A stretch of 64,000 nucleotides of DNA. Source: Voacanga thouarsii (lineage: Eukaryota; Streptophyta; Magnoliopsida; Gentianales; Apocynaceae). The notes beneath the pieces are model-generated. The model was not told the DNA's origin. It ran no database searches and saw nothing but the letters and a program-made list of their open reading frames with translations. Numbering within the stretch: the first letter of the stretch is position 1; every line of letters begins with the position of its first letter. Of this stretch, positions 53,430 to 64,000 are shown piece by piece. The DNA lies in contig JANUWF010001218.1 of assembly GCA_026120185.1 (NCBI GenBank), positions 868,001 to 932,000 of the forward strand, read 5' to 3'. The translations under genes and the position numbers were made by a program.

Positions 53430-55540
53430 TGAAGGATTGACATTCACAGAGCATGCATACAGGTATGAAAATGGAAGAACAAAAACATGAATAACAGAGC
53501 ATTGGAGCAGCATGGTGAGAAGAAATCATACCTCTTGGAGCCTTACAAACTTGAAGAATGTTGAAGAAAGCTTTGAAGTTGGAAAAATAGCTTCTTCTTC
53601 CCTTGTCCATGATCACCAGTGCACTGCATCTTTTCTTCCGATTTCGGTTCTTTCTTCTCCTCCGTGTGATGAATGCCAGGCTTTTCAATTCTTAGAATAT
53701 GATCCAGCCCTAATTACTTTTGGTGAGCAAAGAATATGGGTAGAAGAAAAAACTTCTCAGAGAAAACTTGCTTCCCCTTCACTGCCTTCCGGTTGGTATT
53801 TATAGCAGTGGTTCCATGAACTAAACCCAGAAGCTAGAAAACTAAGAGACACAAATGTCTTCTCGGTTGGCTTCCTTTGGTTTCAAAACCAAAAGCCAGT
53901 GAAGAGAAGAGACAGTACGAGAGAGAGAGAGCCAAGTGTCGCCGGAAAATATTTTATTTTCTTTTTCCTTTTATTTTATTTTTTCACACAGAAAGCTAAG
54001 AGTCATAAAACCAAAAATAATTATTTTGATAAAAATAATATTTTCGGGATTTTATACCCGAATATTATATACAAAATAAATTTTGGCTTCACCCTAAACT
54101 CTTATAAACTGTGTCCGAAAAAATCTTATGATCCAAACTATTGGGCCAAAATAATATTTATTATTTTTCTTGGACCCGAAAAGTCCAAAATAATAAACAT
54201 TAATTATTTTTCTTGGGATTAAATAAATAACCCAATAAATAATTAATTAACTCAAATGAACCAAAAAATAATTAAATATTAATTATTTATTTCTTGGGAT
54301 TTTATTAAATAAATAACCCAATAATTATTAAGTAATAATTATTTTTCCCTCTAGTTTAAGTCCCGGTTAATTTTTTTAATTATTTAAATTGGACTCAGGT
54401 CCTGAATAATTAATTAACCGATTAAACCAGATAATAAAATTTCTTCTCCATTTATTTTATTCCAATCTAATAATAAATTAGACTTCCCGAATAAAATAAA
54501 ACTCTCTCAACTGAGATCATTTTCTCAATCCAAAAATTAATTAGGACTTACGGGCTATTCCGAGGACCAAAAAGATATATCGCCTTGGCTACTAAAATGA
54601 CCAAAATACCCCTACTATATAAATAGATATATTTTGCATTTTAAATATTTTTTAATATCACCATAAGGAAATATTGACCCCAAGGACAATGCTGCATTAG
54701 CAGAGTCTTCGACCTACAAGTGAAATGAATAAAATACCCCTCTACACATCGCCGTACATTTAGAGAGGAAGAAGTGTACTAACACCTTCTAAAGACATCT
54801 ACCATCCTTAAGCCTCTAGTCCAATGATTCATGACTTCTTGGAGTGTTTCCGCTTTCCAAGAGAGTGACCCTAAAGCAAACATCCAAGTCATGTTTCCCA
54901 AGGCTTTGGATATTTAGATCATCCGGACAACCACAAGGGGCGATATGGTGTAGAAACTATCTTGTACAAGTCTATCTTAACTAACTAGTCACAAATACCC
55001 AACATACAAGTATATTGGCCCTCCGATAGAACCTCAACTGTAGTATATCAAAGCATATGCTTCCAGCTTAGCTAGACCACCAACTCATACTCAAGTCATA
55101 GAGTACTAGTCCACGCTATAGTGGTAGTAGACTAGGTTTCTACCATATAATACTTTTAAGAAACCACTACTACAGGTCCTGTTCTACATATTCGAAATAC
55201 GCTTATGTTATAAAGTGAGTGGACTACTCACTGGCTAAAGGTAAGCCATTCCTCACTTGCAATTCATAACATAATAACCTAAACATGACGAGATTCTCAT
55301 TCTTATCAATCGGTTAAGAACAACTGTTTATGTGTTTAAATAACCCATGACCTATACCTTACTGTGAAAGACCTCCATTCACATGGATCACTTATTTAAA
55401 CACAATGGGTCTGTTCCAAACAAAAATGTACACAAATAAAGTAAATAAATTCACAAATGATTTTCGACAAATAAATTCTTTTATTAACATATTCGATATT
55501 TTCCATCAGAAAACTAGTCTAAGAGGGTATATTTCCAACA
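53430..55540 (-). repeat. 3' LTR of copia B (2,111 bp, complete)
   Basis: On the minus strand it starts TGTTGGAAATATACCC at 55,540 and ends CAATCCTTCA at 53,430. A TATA box TATAAATA lies at 53,798-53,805. It is one of the longer copia LTRs. The 54,000-55,500 part is shared with the solo LTR at 25,241 and with element A. Confidence 0.94.
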
Positions 55541-55554
55541 ATCTCCCACTTACA
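55541..55554 (-). promoter_or_regulatory. Polypurine tract of copia B
   Basis: The minus strand reads TGTAAGTGGGAGAT directly before the 3' LTR; it primes plus-strand DNA synthesis in the family. Confidence 0.85.
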
Positions 55555-56610
55555 CTCTAAGACTAGGTAAGTCCATAGATGCCCACCCCAATGGCGTCTA
55601 AGTGTCTCTTGAAGACCCTCAGCCAAAAGCTTGGTGAATGGATCTGTTAGATTGTTCTCTGAGGCACTATGTACCACCACCACATCCCATCTCTAGATAT
55701 CTTGGTCCAGATGGTACTACTTTTCTATATGCTTCCCCTCCTTGTGGTTCCAAGGTTCCTTTGAGGTACTTAAAAATATGTTTTACAGCATACCAAAGAA
55801 CCTCCCTCAGGTTTGACTAATATCTGTTAATTAAGCCTATGACAAAGCAGATATCTGGCCTAATACACAGCATAGCATACATGAGATTTCCCAGAGTCGA
55901 AGCGTAGGGAATCCTACTCATCCTGTCCTCTTCTTCTTGAGACTTAGGACAGTCCCTTGAAGAAAGGGACAACCCATATCTGCAAGGAATTAGAGCTCCC
56001 ATGCATGAGTCCATGCTGTAATTGGCCAGCATCTTGTCAATGTATGCGACTTGGGATAATCCTAATATTCTCTACTTCATATTTCTAAGAAGTCTAATCC
56101 CGAGAATGTAGCTGGCTTCTCCCAAGTCCTTCATACTAAATTGACTAGATAGCCAAACCTTTGTAGATAACAATGACCTTACCTCATTTCCAATAAGTAG
56201 AATGTCATCCACACACATAAGACAAGAAAAACCACATTAAACCCCTCAAGCTTCTTGTACACGCATGATTCATCCTCGTTTTGAATAAAACCATAAGACT
56301 TTACAGTCTCATCAAAATGAATGTTCCACACACTCGATACTTGCTTAAGTCCACAAATGGACCCCTTAAGCTTGCAAACCATATGTTCCTGGCCTTCAGC
56401 AATAAAACCTTCCGGTTGGGACATATAAATGTCTTCGCTAAGATGGCCATTCAAAAATTCCGTCTTAACATCCATTTGCCATATCTCGTAGTTATAGTGA
56501 CATACGATGGCAAGGAGGATACGGATGGATTTAAGCATGGCCACAGGGGAAAAAGGTTTCCTCATAATCGATCCCTTCTTTCTGAGTATACCCTTTTGCT
56601 ACAAGCCTAG
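55555..56610 (-). pseudogene. Copia B reverse transcriptase with RNase H mostly deleted
   Basis: Going down the minus strand: [20 protein letters not shown] (56,565), IWQMDVKTEFLNGHLSEDIY, MSQPEGF, CKLKGSICGLKQVSSVWNIH, then the active-site region around VDDILLIGNE (about 56,205, Tyr codon changed), then MLANYSMDSC and RMSRIPYASTLGNLMYAMLC, IRPDICFVIGLINRY (55,817). After YLKGTLEP-like sequence near 55,760 the ~100-residue core of RNase H is absent; the frame rejoins its tail, VVVVHSASENNLTDPFTKLL (about 55,690-55,630). The deletion and many stops make it inactive. Confidence 0.88.
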
Positions 56611-56659
56611 CAATGAAGGTTTCCACCTTCCCATCCGCTCACCTCATCTTTTTGTGCAC

Positions 56660-57130
56660 CTATTTACACCCAATGGATTTTATCTCTTCAGGTGAAGCTA
56701 CAAGATCGCAAACCTGATTGAAGTACATAGACTCAATCTCGGCTTTTATTACTTTATGCCATAGATTTGCAACGGCATCAGCAATTGCCTCCTCGTATCT
56801 AGTGGGGTCTTGTTCCTGATGATTAGAGACCAGCTTAAAAGTTTCTCCATACCATCTATCTGGAACCCTAGACACTCTTCCACTGCGACAAGGCACCATT
56901 TGTACAAGCTCTTGAGGTTGTGCCTCTTTTTATTCCATAATTGGGTCAGAAGAAGTTGCTTCCGAAGATAACTTCTTCCCGAGTTCCAACTTAGTTGAAC
57001 CTTTTGTGGAAATACTTTGATCATCCTCTAAGTATCTAGCATTGGTACTACCCAATACCTTCCGCTCCTTAGGATGATAAAAGTAACCACCATTTGTTCC
57101 TTTTAGATACCCAACAAAATAGCATAATTC
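56660..57130 (-). pseudogene. Copia B integrase-RT hinge
   Basis: It carries SRVPDRWYGETFKLVSNHQE, DPTRYEEAIADAVANLWHKV and IESMYFNQVCDLVASPEEIK. It corresponds to 280-660 of element A. Confidence 0.8.
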
Positions 57131-57739
57131 TGATCTTGGATCTAACTTATCTCCCTTGATCAGTACATAAGTTGGACAACCCCATATCCTGAGATAATTC
57201 AGACTTGGCTTACGCCCAGTCCATATCTCACAGAGAGTCCTAAGTACTGACATGGAAGGCACCAAGTTCAGAATATATGCCGTCGTTTCCAGGGTATATC
57301 TCCAAAAAGATACTAGAAGAGTAGCATGAGACATCATACTTCTGACCATTTCCATCAATGTCATGTTCCTTCTCTCAGCTACTCCATTCTGTTGGGGTGT
57401 CCCCGGTGTAGAGAGTTGGGATACTATCCCATGATGTACCATGTAGTCCTCAAATTCACCTAGGAGGTACTCTCTACCATGATCTGATCATAAGGTCTTG
57501 ATTAATTTACCTGTCCGACACTCCACTTCAGCCTTAAACTCTTTGAACTTGTCAAAAGAGTCAGATTTGCATCTCATCAGGTAAACGTAACCAAACCTTG
57601 TACAATCATCCGTGAAAGTGATGAAGAATTCAAAACCTCCTCTAGCTGGTATAGACAATGAACTACACACATCAGTGTGAACAAGACTCAGTACCTCCTT
57701 GGCCCAATCAGCCTTAGGGATAAAAGACATTTTGGTCAT
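56930..57739 (-). pseudogene. Copia B integrase, broken
   Basis: Two open segments: 57,739-57,488 with [20 protein letters not shown] and [20 protein letters not shown], and 57,442-56,930 with [36 protein letters not shown] and NYLRIWGCPTYVLIKGDKLD. The second catalytic Asp lies in the 45 bp between them (plus 57,479-57,490 ATGATCTGATCA), where a CGA-to-TGA change gives a stop (LRS-type motif to L*S). The first Asp and the Glu are present. Confidence 0.9.
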
Positions 57740-57817
57740 TTTTCCTATTAGACAAGATTCACACTGAGGTCAATTCTCCAATCTTAATGAGCCCAAAGGT
57801 CCATCATGGATTAGCCT

Positions 57818-58300
57818 CTAAATCTTGGTTGAGTAAATGTGACCCAACCACAGATGCCAAAGATATGAGTCATTGACATTGGTTTTTCTCTTCTTAGTTA
57901 AAGGTTCAGATTGAGCGTTACTTGATTGATTGTCAACCGAGTTTAAATAGAATAAATTTTCATACATATGCCCAGTATATAATATTTCTCCATTTCTACT
58001 GACAGAAATACCAGAATGGAAATATTTAAAATATCCTTGATTTATAAGTTTTGTAACTAAAATCAAATTCTGACGAAAACCAGGTATATATAAAATATCT
58101 ATTAAAACCACTTTATTATCAATCAAAAACAAGATCCAGCTCTCCCACTATAAGGGCCCAGACTTGTGCTCCATTTCTCACGCGTAATCCATATTCGCCC
58201 TACTTGAGTCTACTTATTTTCCTAAACCCCCGGAAGGAGTTACAGATATGATCAGTGGCTCATGAATCAACAATCCAAGTGGAAGTTGATCCAACCATTG
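57818..58300 (-). pseudogene. Copia B protease and pre-integrase region
   Basis: The protease site at 58,249-58,269 reads DS, stop (TGA from Gly), ATDH. Further on 58,132-57,818 is open with VVLIDILYIPGFRQNLILVT and GHMYENLFYL, ending in LWHLWLGHIYSTKI, the His-containing start of the pre-integrase zinc region. Confidence 0.85.
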
Positions 58301-58323
58301 ATATAGACTTAAGATAGAAAACA

Positions 58324-59093
58324 TTACCAATGGGGTTTTTCTTGAAATGAAGATCTGGACACTCCTTTATCCCAGTGTCCCTTCTTCCCACATTTGAAGC
58401 ACTTGCCCTTCAATTTGTCTTTGGGCTGGGCTACTGCGTTTTCCTTCTTCCTTTTAAACTTTCTGGGCTTAGACCCAGTTCTTGAGGAAGAAGCCTTAGT
58501 AATCATGACCAATGAATGTGGCTTCATGACCTTCTCTGCCATCTGGAGTTCGTTCATCAACTTAGTCAAACTCATATATTGAACTGAGTAAAGAAACCCG
58601 GTGGAGACTCGAGAACCATGTCCACTTGGCTCTCGGGGGGTCAACGATAGCCCATAAGATTTTCGCCTCCTCGAAAGCAGCAATCATCCTGAGCATATGC
58701 TCATTGACTGATACTCCATCGCCATCTTAGAGTTTATTATAGTTCGAAGAATCTCCTACCTTGCGAGCCGGCTCTTATTTGCGAACATAGTGACCAATGA
58801 CTAATGTCATACGCAGAAGCCACGTGCTCGTGTTTAGACTGGAGCACATTAGACATGGAGGCTAGTATATAGCAACTTGCCATTTCATTAGCCTTCTTCC
58901 ATGCCTTCTCAGTCTTTCGCTCTTTGTCGGTGGAACCGTCCCCGATTACAAGGTAGGTCTCGTAAAAGACATACTTATACTCCACGGTTGTGAGTATTAT
59001 GTCTAAGTTTCTTTTTCAGTCCATATAGTTTGGTCCCGTTAACTTATTCTCACGGAAAATAACAGCCAAATGACTAAAAGAACTTCCCACCAT
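58324..59093 (-). pseudogene. Copia B gag, broken
   Basis: The start ATG is at 59,093 (MVGSSFSHLAVIFRENKLTG). NYMD is followed by TGA at the conserved Trp, as in element A. Then KRNLDIILTTVEYKYVFYE, EKAWKKANEMASCYILASMS and NVLQSKHEHVASAYDIS. The CCHC knuckle (CFKCGKKGHWDKG, about 58,395-58,360) is hit by a 1-2 bp insertion before the last Cys. Several frame changes. Confidence 0.88.
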
Positions 59094-60877
59094 TTCCGAA
59101 AAATCGAAAAATAAAAGAAATAATTTAGTTTGTGAAAATAAATTTGTGCATAGAAATTAATTTGGCTCTTAGGAAAACTGACATAGCTTCTTTGGAAGAT
59201 TAACAGTTCCCTAAGCTAAGTGTAATAACCACTACAAATTAATTTCCCTTCTAGGTAATGATCTAGAGAAAAACTCCATCGTGGGATGGCTGTTTCCTCT
59301 CTATTTCCTATGGACATTCCTCGAACTATTACCTCCAACGTGGGCTGGCCGATTATAGTACGTGTCCCGGGTTATTAATTATATCATTCCATTAGATCTA
59401 AATCCTTATGGTATCCCTATCCTATACGAGTTCACTCCCAGGGTGATGCGAGGGGACCCACGATCTCTAATGAGGACCGTGATGGAAGCCATGGGGCCGT
59501 TGGAACCCCTCTCCCACTTAGTCTTTTACCATAAAGTTTTCTGGAAAAATATCATTTTAAAATTTCCATTAAGTTTTTCTTTAATTTAAAAATAAAATAT
59601 CCAAGTCCATCAAAATCTCAATATCAAGGATTATATCATTTGAGAGATTTTTCTATGGACTAATTTTATTTAAGTTAAAACTTAATGATTTCAAAAAATT
59701 TTCAATTAAAAATTTTCTGAGACTTTAGTTTCAATCTTATTTAACAAAATAATTTTTCTTATGCAAAATAAAATAAAATGGCTTTCTATTTTAACTTACA
59801 AAAATATTTAAATCCAATATATTTTTTATACCAAGGATTAAATCCTTTAAGAAAATAACCAAGGATTAATTTTTGTTCAAGTTAAAAATAACCATTTAAT
59901 TTTTTTAAAGAAAAATATTTTTCTTGTATAAATATTCCCAAAGACTTTGATCTTTGAGAAACCGCGCACATAGGTACACAAAATAAATAGCATGCCAGAA
60001 AATAGTAAACGTTTTCATGCTTTTCTATTTTTAAACCTATGTGCCCAAATAATAGAATTAAACACATTAATTAATTAATGATCTTATTTAATACTAAAAT
60101 CCTTTACTAATATTTTTTATGCAAATATATTCTAAGAATATAAAATATTGCAAAAATATTAACTTCGCCTGGTATGGGACCCAAATTAAAATTTTTAAAA
60201 AAATAATAAAAAAATAAAATTTTTTTACTGGCAGTCCACTGCACCCGCCGCACCGGATCCGGGCCCCATTTGGCCTGCAGTCCACTGCAGCCGCGGTGCA
60301 CCGCGCTGCACTGAATCCCCTTCCAGCCGCAGCCTGCGACCCGCGAACCAACCCGCTTCGTCTCTACTGTCGACCCGTGATGATCCGCACATTTATTTGG
60401 AAAATGCCGCCCGACCCGTGTGCATGAAATCGCAATTCAATTGCAAAATTGCAATTGAATTCGGCTCAAATCAAATGGAAATTGGCTCGGCTCGCAGCAA
60501 ACAGCCGGATGGCTCCAGGCACAATCTAGCATCGGCTCAGTTGCAGCTCGGCAGCGGCTTAGCTACAGTTCATCTTCTCCAGCGAAATCTTCTGCATTCT
60601 GTCCGCGCGGTTTTCTTCTGGGTTTGATTTCTTTGGTTTCTTTGGACATTTTTTATTCACAAAACTCATTCAAACCAAAACTACAACCGTCTATACCAAT
60701 TTAAATTGGGTTTACACGATCAAATCCACTAAACCAAATTTCACAGAATGCTCTGTGAAATTTACAGACAACTATTCTCATACCATAAACAGCGAAGGAT
60801 CACATGTTTAAGCTCCAAACAATGGTCTTCTCCATTTTTATTAAGTAACATGCTTCCTAAGTTAATCAAACTCATTT
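59094..60877 (-). other. Long 5' leader of copia B
   Basis: About 1.8 kb, with the same two-part build as in element A: AT-rich 59,100-60,230 and GC-rich 60,235-60,610 with CCGGATCCGGGCCCCATTTG-like blocks and CAATTG words. No credible gene. Confidence 0.75.
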
Positions 60878-60888
60878 CTCTGATACCA
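60878..60888 (-). promoter_or_regulatory. Primer binding site (initiator Met tRNA) of copia B
   Basis: The minus strand reads TGGTATCAGAG two bases after the LTR end. Confidence 0.93.
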
Positions 60889-60890
60889 CT

Positions 60891-62767
60891 TGAAGGATTG
60901 ACATTCACAAAGAATGCATACAGGTATGAAAATGGAAGAACAAAAACATGAATAACATTGCATTGGAGCAGCATGGTGGGATGAAAACATACCTCTTGGA
61001 GCCTTATAAACTTGAAGAATGTTGAAGAAAGCTTTGAACTTGGAAAAACAGCTTCTTCTTCCCTCGTCCATGATCACCAGTGCACTGCATCTTTTCTTCC
61101 GGTTCCAGTTCTTTCTTCTCCTCCGTGTGATGAATGCCAAGCTTTTCAATTCTCAGAATATGACCCAGCCTTAATTACTTTTGGCGAGCAAAGAATATGG
61201 GTAGAAGAAAAAACTTCTCAGAGAAAACTTGCTTCCCCTTCACTGCCTTTCGGTTGGTATTTATAGCAGTGGCTCCATGAACCAAACTCAGAAGCCAAAA
61301 AACCAAGAGACACAAATGTCCTCTCGGTTGGATTCCTTTGGTTTCAAAACCAAAAGCCAGTGAAGAGAAGAGATAGTACGAGAGAGAAAGAGAGCCAAGA
61401 GTCACCGGAAAATATTTTATTTTCTTTTTCCTTTTATTTTATTTTTTCATACAGAAAGCCAAGAGTCATGAAACCAAAAATAATTATTTTGATAAAAATA
61501 ATATTCCTGGAATTTTATACCCGAATATTATATACAAAATAAATTTTAGCTTCACCCTAAACTCTTCTAAACTGTGTCCGAAAAAATCCTATGGTTCAGG
61601 CTATTGGGCCAAAATAATATTTATTATTTTTCTTGGACCCGAAAAGTCCAAAATAATAAACATTAATTATTTTTCTTGGGATTAAATAAATAACCCAATA
61701 AATAATTAATTAACCCAAATGAACAAAAAAATAATTAAATATTAATTATTTATTTCTTAGAATTTAATTAAATAAATAACCCAATAAATTATTAAGTAAT
61801 AATTATTTTTCCCTTTAGTTTAAGTCTCGGTTAATTTTCTAATTATTCAAACTGGACTTAGGTCTTGAATAATTAATTAACCGATTAAACCAGATAATAA
61901 ATTTCTTCTCTATTTATTTTATTTTAGTCCAATAATAAATTAGACTTCCCGAATAAAATAAAACACTCTCAATTGAGATCATTTTCTCAAACAAAAAATT
62001 AATTAGGATTTACGGGCTATTCCGTGGACCAAAAAGACATATCGCATTGGCTACTAAAATGACCAAAATACTCCTACTATATAAATAGATGTATTTTGCA
62101 TTTTAAATATTTTTTAATATCACCATAAGGAAATATTGACCCCAAGGACAATGCTGCATTAGCAGAGTCTTCGACCTACAAGTGAAATGACTAAAATACC
62201 CCTCTACACATCGCCGTACGTTTAGAGAGGAAGAAGTATACTAACACCTCTCTAAAGACATCTACCATCCTTAGGTCTCTAGTCCAATGATTCACGACTT
62301 CTTAGAGTGTTTTCGGTTTCCAAGGGAGCGACCATAAAGCAAACATCCAAGTCATGTTTTCCAAAGCCTTAAATATTTAGATCATCCGAATAATCACAAA
62401 GGGCGATATGGTGTAGAAACTATCTTGTACAAGTTTGTCTTAACTAACTAGTCACACATACCCAACATACAAGTATATTGGCCTTCCGATAGAACCTCAA
62501 CTATAGTATATCAAAGCATATGCTTCCAGCTTCGCCAGACCACCAACCCATACTCAAGTCATAGAGTACTAGTCCACGCTGTAGCGGTAGTACCATATAG
62601 TACTTTTAAGAAACCACTACTACAGGTCCTGTTCTACGTATTCAAAATACATTTATGTCATGAAGTGAGTGGACTACTCACTGGCTAAAGGTAGGCTATT
62701 CCTCACTTGGAATTCATAACATTATAACCTAAATATGACGAGGTTCACATTCTCATCAATCGGTTAA
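60891..62767 (-). repeat. 5' LTR of copia B (1,877 bp, outer end deleted)
   Basis: It matches 53,430-55,317 from its inner end (TGAAGGATTGAC) to CGGTTAA at 62,767. The outermost ~223 bp present in the 3' LTR (55,318-55,540, including TGTTGG) are absent. TATA box at 61,258-61,265. Confidence 0.93.
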
Positions 62768-63825
62768 AAGTCCATGAGAGCATTCGGATTTTGTCTAAGT
62801 AACTCAGATCATGCCTTATTCTTTAAAAGGAATCAAGGTAAAATCACTGCTCTTATTGTTTATGTTGATGACATGGTGCTTACAGGAAATGACATAGGAG
62901 AAATGAAGTTACTGCAAGAGTACTTATCCAAAGAGTTTGAAATGAAAGATCTCGGCTCCTTAAAATATTTCCTTGGGATTGAAGTATCTCGATCAAAAAA
63001 TGGAAAATTTCTATCCTAAAGAAAGTATACACTGGACCTGTTGAAATAGACGGGTATGTCTGCATGTCAACCGATTGATACACCGATGAGGAAGGATTGA
63101 AGTTGTGTGTCAAATCAGATCAAGTACCAGTTGATAAAGAAAGATATCAGAGGCTTGTGAGAAGGCTGATGTACTTAGCACACACACGACTGGATCTTGC
63201 TTACACATCGAGTGTTGTAAGTCAGTTTATACATAATCCGAGAGAACAACATATGAATGCAGTGATGTGCATTTTAAGATACTTGAAGTCTACTCCAGGA
63301 AAAAGAATAATATTCACTAAGAAGGGGATTGGCATAGTGTAAGTGTTTATACAGATGCTGATTGGGCTGGAGAAATAGATGATAGAAGATCCACTTCTGG
63401 TTACGTCACCTTTGTAGGAGGCAATCTTGTTACATGGAGAAGTAAGAAGCAAAATATTGTTGCTTGATCAAGTGCAGAAGCTTAATTTAGAAGAATGGCA
63501 CTTGGACTTTGTGAAGCCTTATGGCTAAGACTTCTGTTACAGGATTTGGGTTACCCGCCTAATCATTTGATTAAGCTGTTTTATGACACTAAGGTAGCAT
63601 GTGATATTGCCCGCAATCCTATCCAACACGATCGAATGAAGCATGTTGAAGTAGATAGATATTTCATCAAAGAGAAGTTGGATGACAAGATTATTGAGCT
63701 GCCAAAGATTTGCTCGGAAGATCAGCTAGCTGATATTCTTACAAAGGCTGTCTCAAGATAAATCTTCATCAAGTGTCTTGGCAAGTTGGGCATGTACGAT
63801 ATCTATGCACCAACTTGAGGGGGAG
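62768..63825 (+). pseudogene. Copia C reverse transcriptase C-terminus and RNase H
   Basis: It resumes as KSMRAFGFCLSNSDHALFFK, then LIVYVDDMVLTGNDIGEMKL (active site YVDD intact, about 62,860), LGSLKYFLGIEVSRSKNGKF and a stop. RNase H: YQRLVRRLMYLAHTRLDLAY, YTDADWAGEIDDRRSTSGYV (in a shifted frame, about 63,350-63,410), TWRSKKQNIVA, stop, SSAEA, stop, RMALGLCEALWLRLLLQDLG, FYDTKVACDIARNPIQHDRM, KHVEVDRYFIKEKLDD, SEDQLADILTKAVS. The part of RT between EEIYMDL and KSMRAFGF is missing, about 40-45 residues by family length. Polypurine tract at 63,815-63,825. Confidence 0.92.
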
Positions 63826-64000
63826 TGTTGAAATTTGTTCCCTTATTTAGTTTCACAATGTTAGGGATTACCTCCTTGATTTACTAGATTGTACAAATTG
63901 TATTATTTGATTCCTTAATTATATCCATAACTTTAGGCTAGTATATCCATATATTTGTGTAGAATCATTCATTATGATCATTATCAATAGAATCAAAGAA
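63826..64000 (+). repeat. 3' LTR of copia C (partial, cut by window end)
   Basis: TGTTGAAATTTGTTC onward matches the 5' LTR from 50,084 to about 50,275. About 23-25 bp should lie beyond the window. Confidence 0.92.

Larger units (their letters stand above)
53430..62767 (-). mobile_element. Copia element B, nearly complete, nested in copia C
   Basis: On the minus strand: 5' LTR (62,767-60,891, first ~223 bp missing), primer site, long leader, gag, protease, integrase, RT, a short remnant of RNase H, polypurine tract, complete 3' LTR (55,540-53,430). Length 9,338 bp. It is a relative of element A. The outer end of its 5' LTR and part of the host RT are missing, so no target duplication remains. 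LTR divergence over the first 240 bp is about 6% by eye. Confidence 0.94.
50084..64000 (+). mobile_element. Copia element C, interrupted by element B, 3' LTR cut by window end
   Basis: It has a 5' LTR, iMet primer site, gag, protease, integrase and first part of RT (50,084-53,429), then the 9.3 kb insertion of element B, then the second part of RT, RNase H, polypurine tract (TTGAGGGGGAG, ending 63,825) and 3' LTR (63,826 to beyond the window). Without B it is about 4.6 kb. All frames have stops. The LTR copies differ by roughly 8% plus a ~20 bp indel, so it is the older of the two. Confidence 0.93.

Overview
This window is AT-rich eukaryotic DNA from a flowering plant, most likely a eudicot. 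The evidence is plant Ty1/copia and Ty3/gypsy retrotransposons primed by initiator-Met tRNA, CACTA and MITE-like DNA elements, GT-AG introns, and fragments of plant gene families (RWP-RK/RKD, HD-Zip II, cytochrome P450). The species cannot be named from the sequence. No complete, intact cellular gene was found: nearly all of the long open frames are pieces of decayed transposons.

Layout. 1-6,306: a minus-strand copia element (A) that runs off the left edge; its 5' LTR lies in a gypsy LTR remnant (6,307-6,509). 6,510-8,020: 5' part of a possible minus-strand host gene cut by that insertion. 8,655-10,513: about 12 copies of a ~152 bp tandem repeat next to a CACTA terminus (10,951). 10,952-15,572: stacked gypsy, copia-LTR and CACTA pieces. 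15,573-23,739: copia E split by copia D, which is itself split by a 1.74 kb solo LTR with perfect target duplications. 24,845-32,826: a Sirevirus-like copia (F) that has lost gag to the first half of RT and carries two solo LTRs, both with perfect target duplications. 33-40 kb: non-coding DNA with MITE-like inverted-repeat elements and purine-rich tandem repeats. 40.9-43.0 kb: a cluster of broken gene fragments (HD-Zip II zipper exon, P450 exon, unrecognised exons). 43,403-48,900: copia H. 50,084-64,000: copia C, interrupted by the 9.3 kb copia B (53,430-62,767), a relative of A on the minus strand.

The most notable object is element H. It is the youngest element by its LTRs (4 differences in 364 bp by eye). 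Where the zinc knuckle, protease and integrase should be, it carries an antisense RKD-type RWP-RK transcription factor gene with its introns still present. This looks like host-gene capture by an LTR retrotransposon, with intron retention explained by the antisense orientation. The RKD copy has an in-frame stop before the RWP-RK domain. RKD proteins are known regulators of egg-cell identity and, in citrus and mango, of nucellar polyembryony.

A second theme is order of events. The nesting gives relative ages: E, then CACTA-1 and D inside it; then a copia LTR, a gypsy element, another gypsy LTR and CACTA-2 stacked on one side, and a solo LTR inside D. A and B share the same stop codon at a conserved gag tryptophan, which suggests a family amplified while already defective and moved in trans.
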